64,000 bases of DNA from Streptacidiphilus jiangxiensis (GCF_900109465.1 NZ_FOAZ01000010.1:1-64000), one strand, 5' to 3'; positions 1 to 9,471 are shown, counted from the first letter of the stretch. The notes: a model not told the origin generated them from the sequence alone. Program-made: numbers and translations.

Positions 1-453
1 CTGCGCGAGCGTGAGCAGTTGGCCATTCTCTACGTCACCCACGACATCGCCTCGGCCCGCTACCTCGCGGACTCGATCGTGGTCATGTACGCCGGGCAGA
101 TCGTCGAGTCAGGTGACGCGGTGCAGATCACCGACGCGCCGGCCCACCCCTACACCCAACTCCTGCTCAGCGCCGCGCCCGACCCCGAGCGGGCCGAGCC
201 TCCGGTGCTGCGCGGCCGGGGCGCGCCGCCCAGCCTGGTCTCCCCGCCCAGCGGCTGCCGCTTCCACCCACGCTGCCCCTTCGCCATGCCGGTCTGCTCC
301 CAGCAGACGCCGCCCACACTGCCGGCCGCCGGCGCGGAGTCCGCACGTCATGTGGCGGCCTGCTGGCTGCTCGACCCGGAGCACGCTCCGGCGACGGAGG
401 ACACGGCGGCAGCAGGCGCCGGGACGGAGAAGAACGCGGCAGGCCCGGCATGA
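1..453 (+). CDS. ABC transporter ATP-binding protein, oligopeptide/dipeptide type (C-terminal part)
   Basis: This is the C-terminal 150 residues of an ATPase that powers a peptide, nickel or oligosaccharide importer of the Opp/Dpp class; the start lies before the window. The reading frame is open from base 1 and contains the H-loop segment YVTHDIA, the D/L stretch AGQIVESG, and then the family-specific C-terminal oligopeptide module ([14 protein letters not shown] and the Cys-containing [10 protein letters not shown] motif), which in OppF/DppF-type subunits precedes the end. The last 35 residues are Ala/Thr-rich and not conserved. A solute-binding lipoprotein follows 250 bases downstream on the same strand, so both probably serve one importer. 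Walker A and B lie outside the window. Confidence 0.93.
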   Translation: MREREQLAILYVTHDIASARYLADSIVVMYAGQIVESGDAVQITDAPAHPYTQLLLSAAPDPERAEPPVLRGRGAPPSLVSPPSGCRFHPRCPFAMPVCSQQTPPTLPAAGAESARHVAACWLLDPEHAPATEDTAAAGAGTEKNAAGPA

Positions 454-703
454 GTCGGCCCCGTGGAGCCGCCCGCCCGCCTCCAAAGGCGCGGCACGGC
501 AGTAAGCGGGAGCAAGCGGACCACGCGGAGCCCCGGGCGAGCGCCAACTCGCCCGAGGCGACGTCCGCTCCCGACGACCGTCGTCCGTCCGGCACCCACC
601 GGTCGGATCAAGGCACCAGCACCGCACCACCGTTCACGGACCTGGACATGGTCGCTCACCACTGGCCGGCACTGCGCCGGTCGGACTCTAGGAGCGTACG
701 ACA

Positions 704-2431
704 ATGAGACGCAGCACCACCATCAAGAGCATGGCCGTTCTGGCGGCCCTCGGCCTGGGCCTGACGGCCTGCACGAGCTCCTCTCCCAAGGCCGGCGGCG
801 CGAGCAGCGGCGGCGGGGGCGGCAACATCGCGGCCGAGACCCTCTACCTCGAGGACAACACCGGCTCCACCGCCTTCACCGAGGACTTCAACCCCTTCGA
901 CGGCAACTCCGTCAGCCGGACGCAGAACACCGACGCGCTGATCTACGAGCCGCTGCTGCAGTACAACACCCTCAACCCGACCCAGCCGGCCACCCCGTGG
1001 CTCGCCGACAAGATCGACTGGTCCGCCGACGGCAAGACCGCCACGATCCACCTGCACGCGGGCGTCAAGTGGTCCGACGGCTCCGCCTTCACCTCCGCCG
1101 ACGTCGCCTTCACCTACCAGCTGGTGACGACGAACGCGGCGGCGAACACCCAGGGCGTGCCGAAGGCCGCCTCCGTCACCACCCCGGACGCCAACACCGT
1201 GGTGCTCACCTTCGACTCTCCGGAGATCGCCAGCGCCCAGGCCATCGGCAACCAGCTGATCGTGCCGAAGGCGAAGTGGGCGTCGATCTCCTCGCCGGCC
1301 ACCGCCGTCATCAAGGCGTCCCAGGCGATAGGCACCGGCCCGTACCTGGTCGACGCCTTCGGCCCGCAGAAGGTCACCTACAAGACCAACCCGACCTACT
1401 GGGGCGGCAAGCCCAAGGTGCCCGAGGTGGCCGTCGCCAACTACGCCAGCAACGACGCGGCCGGCGTCGCCCTGGCGCAGGCGCAGCTCGACCTGGCGGG
1501 CAACGACATCAACAACCTGCTGACGAACTTCGTCGGCAAGGACCCGCAGCACAACCACCTGTTCCAGACCGACGCGCCGTACTTCCCGGCCGGCAACACC
1601 GTCGCGCTGCTGCTGAACAGCAAGAGCACGACCGCGCCCGCCCTCGCGGACGTGGCGGTGCGCAAGGCGATCAGCGCGGGCATCGACCGCGCCTCCATGG
1701 CCAGCCAGTGCGAGGGCAGTTACGAGCTGCCGGCCTCCTCGTCCGGGGGCCTGACGCTGCCGCTCGACCAGAGCTCGCTCAACCCGGCGACGACCGCGGA
1801 CCTGAAGTCCGCCTCGGACCCGTCCACGGTGCAGAGCCTGCTCAGCGCGGACGGCTGGTCCAAGTCCGGCGGCAAGTGGACCAAGGGTGGCAAGACCATC
1901 TCGTTCACGATCATCGACCCGAACTCCTTCACGGACTACTGGTGCGACGCCAAGGCCATGCAGGACACCCTGAACGGCCTCGGCTTCGACGTGAAGATCA
2001 AGGGCGACATGGACTACAACGGCTGGAACACGGCCATCACCACCGGCAACTACGACGTGGCGCTGCACTGGGGCCAAGGCACCACGGCCTTCCAGCGGCT
2101 CCAGTTCATCCTGGACTCCACCCTGATGTCGCCCGTCGGCCAGCCCTCGGCCGGTGACTTCAGCCGGTACCAGAGCAGCGCCGCGGACACGGCCGTGAAG
2201 CAGTACCAGAACGCCACCACCCCGGCCGAGCAGCAGTCGGCACTCAACGCCCTGCAGCAGCAGCTCTCGACGGACGTGCCGGCGGTGCCGGTGCTGTACG
2301 GCGCCTCCTGGTACGAGTTCAGCACGGCGAACTTCACCGGGTGGCCGACGAAGGACAACGCCTACGTCAACCCCTCGCCGCAGGACCAGGCGTACGAGTA
2401 CATGATCCTGCACCTCACGCCGGTCAAGTGA
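704..2431 (+). CDS. ABC transporter substrate-binding lipoprotein (SBP_bac_5 family)
   Basis: This is the extracytoplasmic binding protein of a peptide-type ABC importer, 575 residues, the usual size for the family. The ATG at 704 has a GGAG site at 691-694. A lipoprotein signal peptide ends in the lipobox LTAC, with lipidated Cys23, followed by a Ser/Gly-rich tether to about residue 45. The body has family 5 hallmarks: the N-terminal segment reading NTDALIYEPLLQYN, the motif WSDGSAFTSADVAFTY near residues 125-140, and the GTGPYLVD segment near 225. It would sit on the outer face of the membrane and deliver ligand to the permease partner of the upstream ATPase. The ligand cannot be read from sequence. 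Confidence 0.93.
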   Translation: MRRSTTIKSMAVLAALGLGLTACTSSSPKAGGASSGGGGGNIAAETLYLEDNTGSTAFTEDFNPFDGNSVSRTQNTDALIYEPLLQYNTLNPTQPATPWLADKIDWSADGKTATIHLHAGVKWSDGSAFTSADVAFTYQLVTTNAAANTQGVPKAASVTTPDANTVVLTFDSPEIASAQAIGNQLIVPKAKWASISSPATAVIKASQAIGTGPYLVDAFGPQKVTYKTNPTYWGGKPKVPEVAVANYASNDAAGVALAQAQLDLAGNDINNLLTNFVGKDPQHNHLFQTDAPYFPAGNTVALLLNSKSTTAPALADVAVRKAISAGIDRASMASQCEGSYELPASSSGGLTLPLDQSSLNPATTADLKSASDPSTVQSLLSADGWSKSGGKWTKGGKTISFTIIDPNSFTDYWCDAKAMQDTLNGLGFDVKIKGDMDYNGWNTAITTGNYDVALHWGQGTTAFQRLQFILDSTLMSPVGQPSAGDFSRYQSSAADTAVKQYQNATTPAEQQSALNALQQQLSTDVPAVPVLYGASWYEFSTANFTGWPTKDNAYVNPSPQDQAYEYMILHLTPVK

Positions 2432-2458
2432 GGCGGCTCCAGGCGAGGTAGGGGCTCG

Positions 2459-3367
2459 TCAGGAGCGGAAGAGCTCCGACGGCGGCTCCGGTGAGGCCTC
2501 CGCGCCCGCGTCGTGGGCGGGCAGGGCGCCGGCCTGGAAATCCTCCAGGTCGGCGCCCTCCACGATGCGTCCGATCACCGGATCACCCGCCATCGCCCGG
2601 CCCAGCTCCGCCAGGGGCAATGGTGAGGCGGAGGCCAGCAGGATCAGATTGCCGAAGCGCTTGCCGCGCAGCACCGCGGGGTCCGCGACCACGGCCACCG
2701 CCGGGAAGACCGCGCGCAGGGTCGCCACCTGCCGCCGGGCGAAGACGAGCCGACCACCGTCGGCGATGTTGGCCGCAAAACGCCCGCCGGGCAGCAGGGC
2801 CCGCGCGGCCGCCTCGGCGAACTCGACCGTGGCGCAGTGCGCCGGCACCCGCGCACCACTGAACACGTCCGCGATCACCAGGTCCGCCCACCCCTCTGGG
2901 GTGCGGGTCAGCACCTCGCGCGCATCCCCGCCGCGCACGCGAATCTGCCAGGCCCGGTCCAACGGCAGCTCACGGCGGACGAACTCGGTCAACGCCGTGT
3001 CGATCTCGGCAACCTGCTGCCGCGACCGGGGACGGGTCGCGGCTACGTAACGCGGCAGGGTCAGCCCACCGCCGCCCAGATGCAGCACGCTCACCGGACG
3101 GCCGGGGGCTGCGGCGAGATCGGCGATCCGTCCCAGGCGGCGCTGGTACTCGAAGGTCAGTCGACGCGGATCGGCCAGGTCGACGTGCGACTGCGGCGCG
3201 CCGTCCAGCAGCACCGTCCAGGCCTGCGGGCGGTCCCGGTCGGGCACGAGCTCGGCGGTGCCGGAGGCCACCTGCTCGGAGACCGGCCCGCCGGATGCTC
3301 CCCCGCGCCGGGACCCGCCGTCCACCCGTGCAACCTCGCCGGCCTGGTCCTTCCGCTTTCTCGCCAT
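2459..3367 (-). CDS. spermidine synthase-like SAM-dependent methyltransferase-fold protein
   Basis: The 302-residue protein has a Rossmann fold of the spermidine synthase type. The visible marks are the glycine-rich loop LHLGGGGLTLPRY (about residue 94), an acidic strand end VAEIDTAL that would bind the cosubstrate ribose, and a conserved GDAREVL followed by DLVIADVFSG. The first 35 residues are basic and glycine-rich and probably disordered. Many actinobacterial members of this family are annotated as spermidine synthases although they lack proof of aminopropyl transfer, so the substrate is unknown. The gene is convergent with the upstream lipoprotein gene (27 bases apart). Start chosen at the ATG at 3367; no good ribosome site is seen and a leaderless transcript is possible. 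Confidence 0.8.
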   Translation of the reverse strand: MARKRKDQAGEVARVDGGSRRGGASGGPVSEQVASGTAELVPDRDRPQAWTVLLDGAPQSHVDLADPRRLTFEYQRRLGRIADLAAAPGRPVSVLHLGGGGLTLPRYVAATRPRSRQQVAEIDTALTEFVRRELPLDRAWQIRVRGGDAREVLTRTPEGWADLVIADVFSGARVPAHCATVEFAEAAARALLPGGRFAANIADGGRLVFARRQVATLRAVFPAVAVVADPAVLRGKRFGNLILLASASPLPLAELGRAMAGDPVIGRIVEGADLEDFQAGALPAHDAGAEASPEPPSELFRS

Positions 3368-3496
3368 CGATCCAGTATCGGTGATCCGCGCAGTCCGCCC
3401 CGCCGTCGCCCCCGCCCCGGCGGTGCCTCGGCCCGGCGGTGCCTCGCGCCGGAGCGGCCCCGGGCCCGTGCGGCCCGGGACATGTCGCGGCCGGGA

Positions 3497-3991
3497 CTAG
3501 AGCCGGTCGCTGGCGGCAAGGGTGCGGACGGCCTCACCAAGGGCCGCGCGCAGCTCCGACGGGTCGGTGAGGGTGGGACCCGCGCCGCCTGCGGCCGGCG
3601 GCAACAGCCACTGCGGCGCGGGGCCGGGCACGGCCAGGGAACGGCAGGAGCTCCCCGGCAGCTGCCACTGCGCCGCCGTGCCGGAGGGGACCAGGAACGA
3701 GAGCGTGCACCCGGTGTCCTCCAGCAGCACTGCGCCGCAGCCGCCGCGCAGCCGCAGGATGTCCACCGTCTCCAGCCCCTGGCGCTCCGGGACCGTCACC
3801 ACCTCGTAGGCCGGGCGGGCCGGGCGTCGCGCACCGCCCAGCGCACCGCCCGGGCCGGGCGCCTCCGTACGCACCGACCCCCCGCGGGCGGAACCCACGC
3901 GGGCCGGCCCGACGCAGGACGGGGCCCCGCGGAGCGCCCCGCCACGACCTGACTCACCGCGTCCTGACTCGCTGTCCGTCTTCATCTGCAC
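3497..3991 (-). CDS. small protein of unknown function, Prim-Pol-like N-terminal domain family
   Basis: The product has 164 residues. The GTG at 3991 is preceded by a strong AAGGAGG site, which decides the start. The first 60 residues are Gly/Arg/Ser-rich and low in complexity; the remaining 100 are compact, with a GCGAVLLED strand, the segment FLVPSGTAAQW and a C-terminal ELRAALGEAV helix. The GCG-x(n)-P-x-GTAA pattern also occurs in the product of 17845-18408, and similar small proteins in streptomycetes are often labelled bifunctional primase/polymerase-like. No catalytic residues are recognisable here. It is divergent from the NsdA-like regulator at 4204 with 212 bases between, so the two may be co-regulated or the small protein may partner the regulator. 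Function unknown. Confidence 0.7.
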   Translation of the reverse strand: MQMKTDSESGRGESGRGGALRGAPSCVGPARVGSARGGSVRTEAPGPGGALGGARRPARPAYEVVTVPERQGLETVDILRLRGGCGAVLLEDTGCTLSFLVPSGTAAQWQLPGSSCRSLAVPGPAPQWLLPPAAGGAGPTLTDPSELRAALGEAVRTLAASDRL

Positions 3992-4203
3992 GGCCGCCTC
4001 CTTGCGCCCGAGTGACTGCGCTGTACCTCCTACAACGCGCGGGGCGGGCCGGGGCCACGGCGAACGAAACCCGCTACCTGTGGCATTTCATGGCAGACCG
4101 ATGCGATCAGGTCCGAGTAGTCCGATTTGTCAGAAAACCCAGCGTGTTCGAATCCTCGCGCAGAGTAGTGTCACTCCTGCAATTCCGTACCAGGGGGTGC
4201 CGC

Positions 4204-5604
4204 ATGGCTCACGTCTCTCTCCCTTCGCCCACCTCTCCAAACCTGCGGATGCGCGAACGACGCGGAGACCTCTCCCCGCGCGAGTTCGCCGCGTCGGTCC
4301 GACGTGCGGCGCGCGAGATCGGGGAGCACGTCTCCTGCGACGCCCGTTACATCGGCCGGGTCGAGTCGGGGGAGATCCGGTGTCCCAACTACGCCTACGA
4401 GCGCGTCTTCCGCCATATGTTCCCCGGTGTCGGCCTGGCCGACCTCGGCTTCACGCCGCGAGGGGAGTCACGGCGCACAGCCGTGCTCCCCGCACCACGC
4501 GACGAGGAGAACGACGACGTGCAGCGACGCACGTTCCTGGCCGGCGGCCCCCTGGCCGTGGTCACCGCACTGAGCTGGGACGGCTCGGCCCGGGCGCAGA
4601 CCCCCGAAGCCGCCCCGCACCCTTTGACCGTGCCGTCCGGGCCGTCCATGCCGCCCGGGCCGTCCGGGGCGGTCCCGACCCCGGCCCCGACCCCGGGCGC
4701 GCGCGTCGGCTGGCGCGAGGTCCACGAGGTCGAGTCGGCCGTCCGTCAGATCCGACTGCTGGACGACGTCCACGGCGCGGACACCCTGTTCGACCGTGCC
4801 GGCCACACCCTGCGCTCCGCCTACCAACTGCTCAACTGCGGCACCTACACGGCGCGGGTCGAGGAGCGCCTCCAGGCCTGGGCGGGCGAGCTCGCCATTT
4901 CCGTGGGCTGGCTCGCCCACGACTCCGGGCGGCTCGCGGAGGCCCGGTCCCTCTACGCCGAGGCGCTGGCCACAGCCCGCATGGCCGGTGACGCCGCGCT
5001 GGAGGCGCACGCCTTCTGCAACACGGCCTTCCTGGCGCGGGACGCGGGTCGGCCCCGCGAGGCGGTGCGCGCCGCGCAGGCCGCGCGGAGCGCCGCGGCC
5101 GGCCTGGGCTCGGCGCGGCTCCAGTCCCTGCTGGCGCTGCGCGAGGCCGGCGGGTGGGCACTGCTGCGGGACCGGGGCTCCTGCCTCAAGGCCCTCGGCG
5201 AGTCCCGCTCCGCGTTCGAGCAGGGCAGCTCGGAGGCGGATCCCGAGTGGATGTCCTTCTTCAACGAGGGCGAGTTGGCAGGCCTGACGGCCCAGTGCTG
5301 GGCAGCACTGGGCGAGTTCGAGTCCGCGGCCGACTGGGCCGAGCAGGCGATAGCGCTGCAGCCCGCCCACTTCGTCCGCAACCGCACGCTCTACACGGCG
5401 GAGTTGGCGCACGACCAGCTCGGCCACGGCGCGGTCGTCGACGCGGCGGTCACCGGCACGTCCGCGGTGTCCCTGCTCTCCCAGGTCCGCTCAACCCGCA
5501 TCCGCGGCATGGTCTCCGCGACGGCGGAACGGATGCGGCTGCACCGCTCGGTGCCCGAGGTCGCCGAGTTCCTGGAGCGGTATCGCCTGGCGCTGGCCGT
5601 CTGA
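4204..5604 (+). CDS. NsdA-like regulator: helix-turn-helix plus TPR-like repeats
   Basis: The predicted protein has 466 residues from the ATG at 4204, which follows a GGGGG stretch. Residues 24-80 form an XRE-like helix-turn-helix region with the segment YIGRVESGEIRCPNYAYERVF; a short Arg-Arg-x-Phe-Leu segment and a hydrophobic patch follow at about 108-125; the rest, from about 175, is alpha-helical with TPR-like repeats (for example LARDAGRPREAVRAAQAA). This layout matches the NsdA family of Streptomyces, which negatively regulates differentiation and antibiotic production, but that assignment rests on architecture and is inferred. The frame is open further upstream to 4012, so an N-terminal extension cannot be excluded. 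A candidate -35 TTGTCA lies at 4127-4132. Confidence 0.78.
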   Translation: MAHVSLPSPTSPNLRMRERRGDLSPREFAASVRRAAREIGEHVSCDARYIGRVESGEIRCPNYAYERVFRHMFPGVGLADLGFTPRGESRRTAVLPAPRDEENDDVQRRTFLAGGPLAVVTALSWDGSARAQTPEAAPHPLTVPSGPSMPPGPSGAVPTPAPTPGARVGWREVHEVESAVRQIRLLDDVHGADTLFDRAGHTLRSAYQLLNCGTYTARVEERLQAWAGELAISVGWLAHDSGRLAEARSLYAEALATARMAGDAALEAHAFCNTAFLARDAGRPREAVRAAQAARSAAAGLGSARLQSLLALREAGGWALLRDRGSCLKALGESRSAFEQGSSEADPEWMSFFNEGELAGLTAQCWAALGEFESAADWAEQAIALQPAHFVRNRTLYTAELAHDQLGHGAVVDAAVTGTSAVSLLSQVRSTRIRGMVSATAERMRLHRSVPEVAEFLERYRLALAV

Positions 5605-5689
5605 GCCGGGGCGCACGGCGATACCAGGGCTGCGCGGTCCGTGGGGTGGGGCTCCCTCGCGGACCGCGCACCGGCCGCCCGGCGGGGTG

Positions 5690-6952
5690 TCAACCGAAGA
5701 GACGGGTGAGCACGAGGCCGGCAGCGCCGAGAGCGACTGCATCGGGCCCGGACGGAGCCACCGAGAGGGTGACGGTCTGCCAGGCCGGGTCGGGGAGCCG
5801 GGCGGCGAGGGAGCCACGGATCTCGGTGAGATAGAGGTCCGGGGCGGCCAGGACCTCGCGGCCACCGAGGACGATCTCGTCCAGGTCGAGGAGACGGACG
5901 AGGTTGGCGATCGCCTCGCCGAGCACGCGCGCGGCAGCAGTCGGGGTGGGCGCCGCCGCCCACAGGGCCTCGACGCAGCCCGCGTTGCCGCAGCGGCAGC
6001 GCGGTCCGGTGGGGTCGAGCATCTGGTGGCCGAACTCGCCCGCGTTGGTGCGGGCTCCGCGCTGGACGGCGCCCCCGAGGACGAGGCCCGCTCCCAGGCC
6101 TCGGTCGAGGTGGACGAACGCACGGTTCGGCGAGCCGAGCGCGCTGAGCACGCCGGCGGTGCTGTCCTTCTCGATCAGCGTGGGCAGGCCGAGGCGCCGC
6201 TCGACCTCGTCGCGCAGCGGCAGGCCGGTCCACGACGGCGCGCCGGTGACGTCGTGCAGCACGCCTCCGCGCTGGTCGAGCGGACCGGGCGAGGCAATGC
6301 CCACGCCGAGGACGCGGTCGCGCGGGAGCGCGCCCAGGAGCAGGTCCACCTGCTCGCCCAGGAGGTCGAGGACGGGACGCGGGCCCCACCCGGCCAGGTC
6401 GATCGGCACGTGCCGGGCCGCCATGACCCGCCCCGCGAGGTCGGCGCGGAGGACGGTCAGCTCGTCACGGCCGAGCTGGACGCCCACGGCCCAGCGGGCG
6501 TCCGGGACGAGGCTGAGCAGTGTGCGTGGCTTGCCACCGGTCGAGGCGCCACGCCCGGTCTCGGCCAGCAGCCCGTCCTCGGTGAGGCGCTGCACGATCT
6601 TGCTGATGGCCTGTGCGGTCAGCCCGGACTCGCGGGCGAGCTCCACCCGGCTGATGCCCGTGCCGCCGACTGCCTCGGTCTGGCCGGCCGCATCGGTGGT
6701 CTGCCCCGCCCCGTCGGCGTGCTCGGCCGCGCCGCCGGTCGAGGCGGCCCGGACCAGGGACAGCACGGTGGCCGCGTTGTGGTCGCGCAGCGCCGTGAGA
6801 TTCGCGCCGGGGAGGGTTACCCGGCCCGCCGCGGTGGAAGGTGGTGATCCGGTGGACGTGCCACCCGGGCCTGTGGTGACGGAGGTCGGGTCGCCTGAGG
6901 AGGTCGAGGATCCGGACATGGACACATGTCGATTATGCGGGTTGCTTGCCAC
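5690..6952 (-). CDS. ROK-family transcriptional repressor
   Basis: The 420-residue protein has the two-part layout of ROK repressors (NagC/Mlc/XylR type). A winged helix is seen around residues 95-130 (SRVELARESGLTAQAISKI, then LTEDGLLAETG). A sugar-kinase-like ROK domain fills the rest, with the zinc-binding motif CRCGNAGCVEA and the EKD catalytic-like motif. The first 45 residues are Ser/Thr/Gly-rich. Start is GTG at 6952; an ATG 11 codons in is an alternative. It is divergent from the Gfo/Idh/MocA oxidoreductase gene with only 29 bases between starts, so it very probably represses that gene and releases it when a sugar or sugar derivative binds. Confidence 0.9.
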   Translation of the reverse strand: MASNPHNRHVSMSGSSTSSGDPTSVTTGPGGTSTGSPPSTAAGRVTLPGANLTALRDHNAATVLSLVRAASTGGAAEHADGAGQTTDAAGQTEAVGGTGISRVELARESGLTAQAISKIVQRLTEDGLLAETGRGASTGGKPRTLLSLVPDARWAVGVQLGRDELTVLRADLAGRVMAARHVPIDLAGWGPRPVLDLLGEQVDLLLGALPRDRVLGVGIASPGPLDQRGGVLHDVTGAPSWTGLPLRDEVERRLGLPTLIEKDSTAGVLSALGSPNRAFVHLDRGLGAGLVLGGAVQRGARTNAGEFGHQMLDPTGPRCRCGNAGCVEALWAAAPTPTAAARVLGEAIANLVRLLDLDEIVLGGREVLAAPDLYLTEIRGSLAARLPDPAWQTVTLSVAPSGPDAVALGAAGLVLTRLFG

Positions 6953-6975
6953 TTAATCCACAGTGTTGTTTAACT
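6951..6975. promoter_or_regulatory. candidate ROK operator between divergent genes
   Basis: The narrow gap between the ROK repressor and the oxidoreductase holds an A/T-rich stretch with an imperfect palindrome: the ends ACTTAAT and TTTAACT are related by inversion at five of seven positions. ROK repressors commonly bind palindromes with TTAA-like ends, and A/T-rich DNA is rare in this genome. The repressor start codon overlaps it, which fits autoregulation. This is an inference from position and symmetry only. Confidence 0.35.
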
Positions 6976-6981
6976 GGTCCC

Positions 6982-8082
6982 ATGGCGAACAGCACTCCGA
7001 ACACCACCCCGGCGCCGCCGACCGGTGCCCCGAGCGGTCCCGCGCCGCTGCGCGTCGGGCTGATCGGCTACGGCCTCGCGGGCGCGGTCTTCCACGCGCC
7101 CCTCATCGCGACCACGCCCGGGCTTCGCCTCGACGCGGTCGTCACCGCGAACCCCGAACGGCGCGAGCAGGCCGGGGCCCGATACCCGCAGGCGCGACTG
7201 CTCTCCTCCGCCGAGGAGCTGTGGCCGCTGGGGCTGGACCTGGTGGTCGTCGCCACGCCCAACCGCACCCACATTCCCCTGGCCACCGCCGCGCTGCAGG
7301 CGGGCGTGCCCGTGGTGGTCGACAAGCCTCTGGCCGCCACGTCCACCGAGGGCGCGGCGCTGGCCGGGCTCGCGGAGGAACGCGGCCTGCTGCTGAGTGT
7401 CTTCCAGAACCGACGCTGGGACGGGGACTTCCTGACCGTCAGCGAGCTGGTCAGCTCGGGCCGGCTCGGTCGGGTGCACCGCTTCGAGTCCCGATTCGAG
7501 CGCTGGCGGCCCAACCTCAAGGGCGGCTGGCGCGAGTTGGGTGATCCGGCCGAGGCCGGTGGGCTCCTCTACGACCTGGGCAGCCACCTGGTCGACCAGG
7601 CGCTCACCCTCTTCGGCCCGGCCGCGAGCGTCTACGCCGAGCTGGACGTGCGCCGCGCGGGCGCCGCCGCCGACGACGACTCCTTCGTGGCCCTCACCCA
7701 CGTCGACGGCACCCGCTCCCACCTGTGGATGAGCGCGGCGGCAGGCGAACTCGGGCCGCGCTTCCGGGTGCTGGGCAGCGAGGCCGCCTACACCAGCTGG
7801 GGCCTGGACGGCCAGGAGGACGCCCTGCGGGCCGGGCGGACGCCCACCGACGAGGGCTGGGGCACAACGCCCGCCGCGCTGTTCGGGCAGTTGGGCACCG
7901 TGGACGACTCCGTCGCCCACCCCACGCTGCCGGGCGCGTACGAGGCCTACTACGCCGGGATCGCGGCCGCCCTGCACGGGCTGGCGCCGGTCCCGGTCGA
8001 GCCACGCGACGCCGTCGCCGCGCTCAGGGTGCTGGAAGCCGCGCGGCACTCCGCCGCCGAGGGACGGATGGTGAAGCTGTGA
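6982..8082 (+). CDS. Gfo/Idh/MocA family NAD(P)-dependent oxidoreductase
   Basis: A 366-residue dehydrogenase of the glucose-fructose oxidoreductase/inositol dehydrogenase family. The N-terminal Rossmann motif GLIGYGLAGAVFHAPL is near residues 18-33, followed by VVVATPNRTH and the signature VVVDKPLA, whose lysine is the conserved EKP-type lysine. A C-terminal substrate domain has the GGLLYDLGSHLVDQA stretch that carries the catalytic histidine. The ATG at 6982 is preferred over the in-frame TTG at 6946. Its stop overlaps the GTG start of the next gene by four bases, so the two are translationally coupled. With the divergent ROK repressor this forms a small sugar- or polyol-responsive unit; the substrate is unknown. 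Confidence 0.93.
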   Translation: MANSTPNTTPAPPTGAPSGPAPLRVGLIGYGLAGAVFHAPLIATTPGLRLDAVVTANPERREQAGARYPQARLLSSAEELWPLGLDLVVVATPNRTHIPLATAALQAGVPVVVDKPLAATSTEGAALAGLAEERGLLLSVFQNRRWDGDFLTVSELVSSGRLGRVHRFESRFERWRPNLKGGWRELGDPAEAGGLLYDLGSHLVDQALTLFGPAASVYAELDVRRAGAAADDDSFVALTHVDGTRSHLWMSAAAGELGPRFRVLGSEAAYTSWGLDGQEDALRAGRTPTDEGWGTTPAALFGQLGTVDDSVAHPTLPGAYEAYYAGIAAALHGLAPVPVEPRDAVAALRVLEAARHSAAEGRMVKL

Positions 8083-8537
8083 CCACGACCGCCGAACTCA
8101 TCGACCAGGAGCGCCGACTGCAGTTCGCGCGGTTCACCAACGACGACGCCTGGCGCCTCGGCTCGCTGCTCGTCGACCTGGCGCGCGAGCGGCAGCTGCC
8201 GGTCACCATCGACATTCGCCGCGGCGACCAGCAGCTCTTCCACTTCGCCTCGTCCGGCACCTGCGCGGACAACGACGCCTGGATCGAACGGAAGATCCGT
8301 GTCGTGCGGCGCTACGGCGCCAGCTCCTACCTGGTGGGCCAGCGCTTCCGGGAGCAGGGCAGCAGCTTCGAGGAGAAGTCGCGCCTCGACCTCGACCAGT
8401 ACGCCGCGCACGGCGGCGCGTTCCCGGTCGTCGTCGCGGACGTGGGCCTGGTCGGCACGGTCGCCGTCTCCGGACTGCCGCAGATCGAGGACCACAAGCT
8501 GGTGGTCGAGGCCCTGGAGCAGTTCTTGGAAGGATGA
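8079..8537 (+). CDS. UPF0303 / heme-degrading-domain (GlcG/HbpS-like) protein
   Basis: The 152-residue protein begins at a GTG that overlaps the stop of the oxidoreductase. It shows the family pattern of UPF0303 proteins: a helix LGSLLVDLARERQLPVTIDI, the strand QQLFHFASSGT, then DNDAWIERKIRVVRRYG and a glycine-rich AAHGGAFPV loop ahead of a C-terminal helix. Relatives form alpha/beta assemblies related to HbpS and GlcG and often sit beside Gfo/Idh/MocA dehydrogenases; heme binding is reported for only some of them. The final codons and the stop lie inside a 17-base tandem repeat (8525-8575), so the C-terminus is fixed by repetitive DNA. Confidence 0.87.
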   Translation: MTTTAELIDQERRLQFARFTNDDAWRLGSLLVDLARERQLPVTIDIRRGDQQLFHFASSGTCADNDAWIERKIRVVRRYGASSYLVGQRFREQGSSFEEKSRLDLDQYAAHGGAFPVVVADVGLVGTVAVSGLPQIEDHKLVVEALEQFLEG

Positions 8538-8575
8538 TCAGCTTGGAAGGATGAACAGCTTGGAGGGGTGAGCAG
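8525..8575. repeat. three tandem copies of a 17-base unit across a gene end
   Basis: Units at 8525-8541, 8542-8558 and 8559-8575 read CTTGGAAGGATGATCAG with one to three changes. The stop codon of the UPF0303 gene falls inside the first unit, and the array fills most of the short gap to the convergent phosphatase gene. Confidence 0.9.
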
Positions 8576-8592
8576 CGTCAGGTGAGGCGCGC

Positions 8593-9231
8593 TCAGGCAA
8601 GGTGCGCGGCGTCGTTCCAGCGTTCGACGGCGCGCGCCCCGTACTCCCACGTCAGCACCGAGAGTGTGGCCGGACCGAGCTTGAACTGCTGACCTCCCTC
8701 GGGCGGCAGCCCGAGCCAGCGGGCCGTCATGATCCGCAGCAGGTGGCCGTGGGCGAAGACGACGACGTCGCGGTCGGCCGCGTGCATGACCGTCGTCTCC
8801 GGGTGCGGCAGGCCGGCCCGGGCGTCCAGGTCGGCGAGGAACGCGTCGACACGGGCGCCGACCTCGGCGAGCTTCTCGCCACCGGGGACACCGTCGCGCC
8901 AGATCAGCCACCGCGGCTGCTGCTCCGCGCGGATCTCCGGGCCGGTCAGGCCCTCGTACGCGCCGTAGTCCCACTCCAGTAGCCGGTCGTCGGTGCGCAG
9001 CCGCGCACCGAAGCCGGCCAGCTCGGCGGTCTCCCGCGCCCGGGAGAGCGGGCTGCTGAGGATCTCCGCCTCCGCGAGCCCGTCCCAGGGGGCCGCGGCC
9101 AGCCGTTCGCCGAGCTTCCGCGCCATCTCCCGACCCTCGTCGGTCAGCGGGACGTCGGTGCGTCCGGTGTGGCGGCCGGTGGCGGACCACCCGGTCTCAC
9201 CGTGCCGAACCAGCAGGATCCGCGCGGGCAT
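8593..9231 (-). CDS. histidine phosphatase family protein (phosphoglycerate mutase-like)
   Basis: A 212-residue cytoplasmic phosphatase of the branch-2-like cofactor-independent type. The catalytic RHGET motif is at residues 9-13 ([11 protein letters not shown]), followed by the typical [13 protein letters not shown] phosphate-pocket segment; the second catalytic histidine is in [13 protein letters not shown] near residue 150, and a glutamate acid is expected in [11 protein letters not shown]. Its substrate (sugar phosphate, nucleotide or cobalamin precursor) cannot be told from sequence. It runs convergently towards the oxidoreductase pair. Confidence 0.92.
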   Translation of the reverse strand: MPARILLVRHGETGWSATGRHTGRTDVPLTDEGREMARKLGERLAAAPWDGLAEAEILSSPLSRARETAELAGFGARLRTDDRLLEWDYGAYEGLTGPEIRAEQQPRWLIWRDGVPGGEKLAEVGARVDAFLADLDARAGLPHPETTVMHAADRDVVVFAHGHLLRIMTARWLGLPPEGGQQFKLGPATLSVLTWEYGARAVERWNDAAHLA

Positions 9232-9471
9232 GCGTGCCTCCTCGGGCAGCGTCGGGACTCCGTCGGCCCGCGCCGCGCTGCGCGTGCCGGGTGAACCCGG
9301 TATCCGAAATCGATCCCTTCCATGATCCCGGACTTCCCGCTACCCCGCTCGACCGTCCACGTGCCGAGCGGACGGCGCCCGACGGCGCGCGCCGGGGACT
9401 CCACGCGAGGCACCCCGCGCCGTGCGCTGCACGTCGCGCACCACTGTCCACTGTCGGATGCGTCCGCGCGA

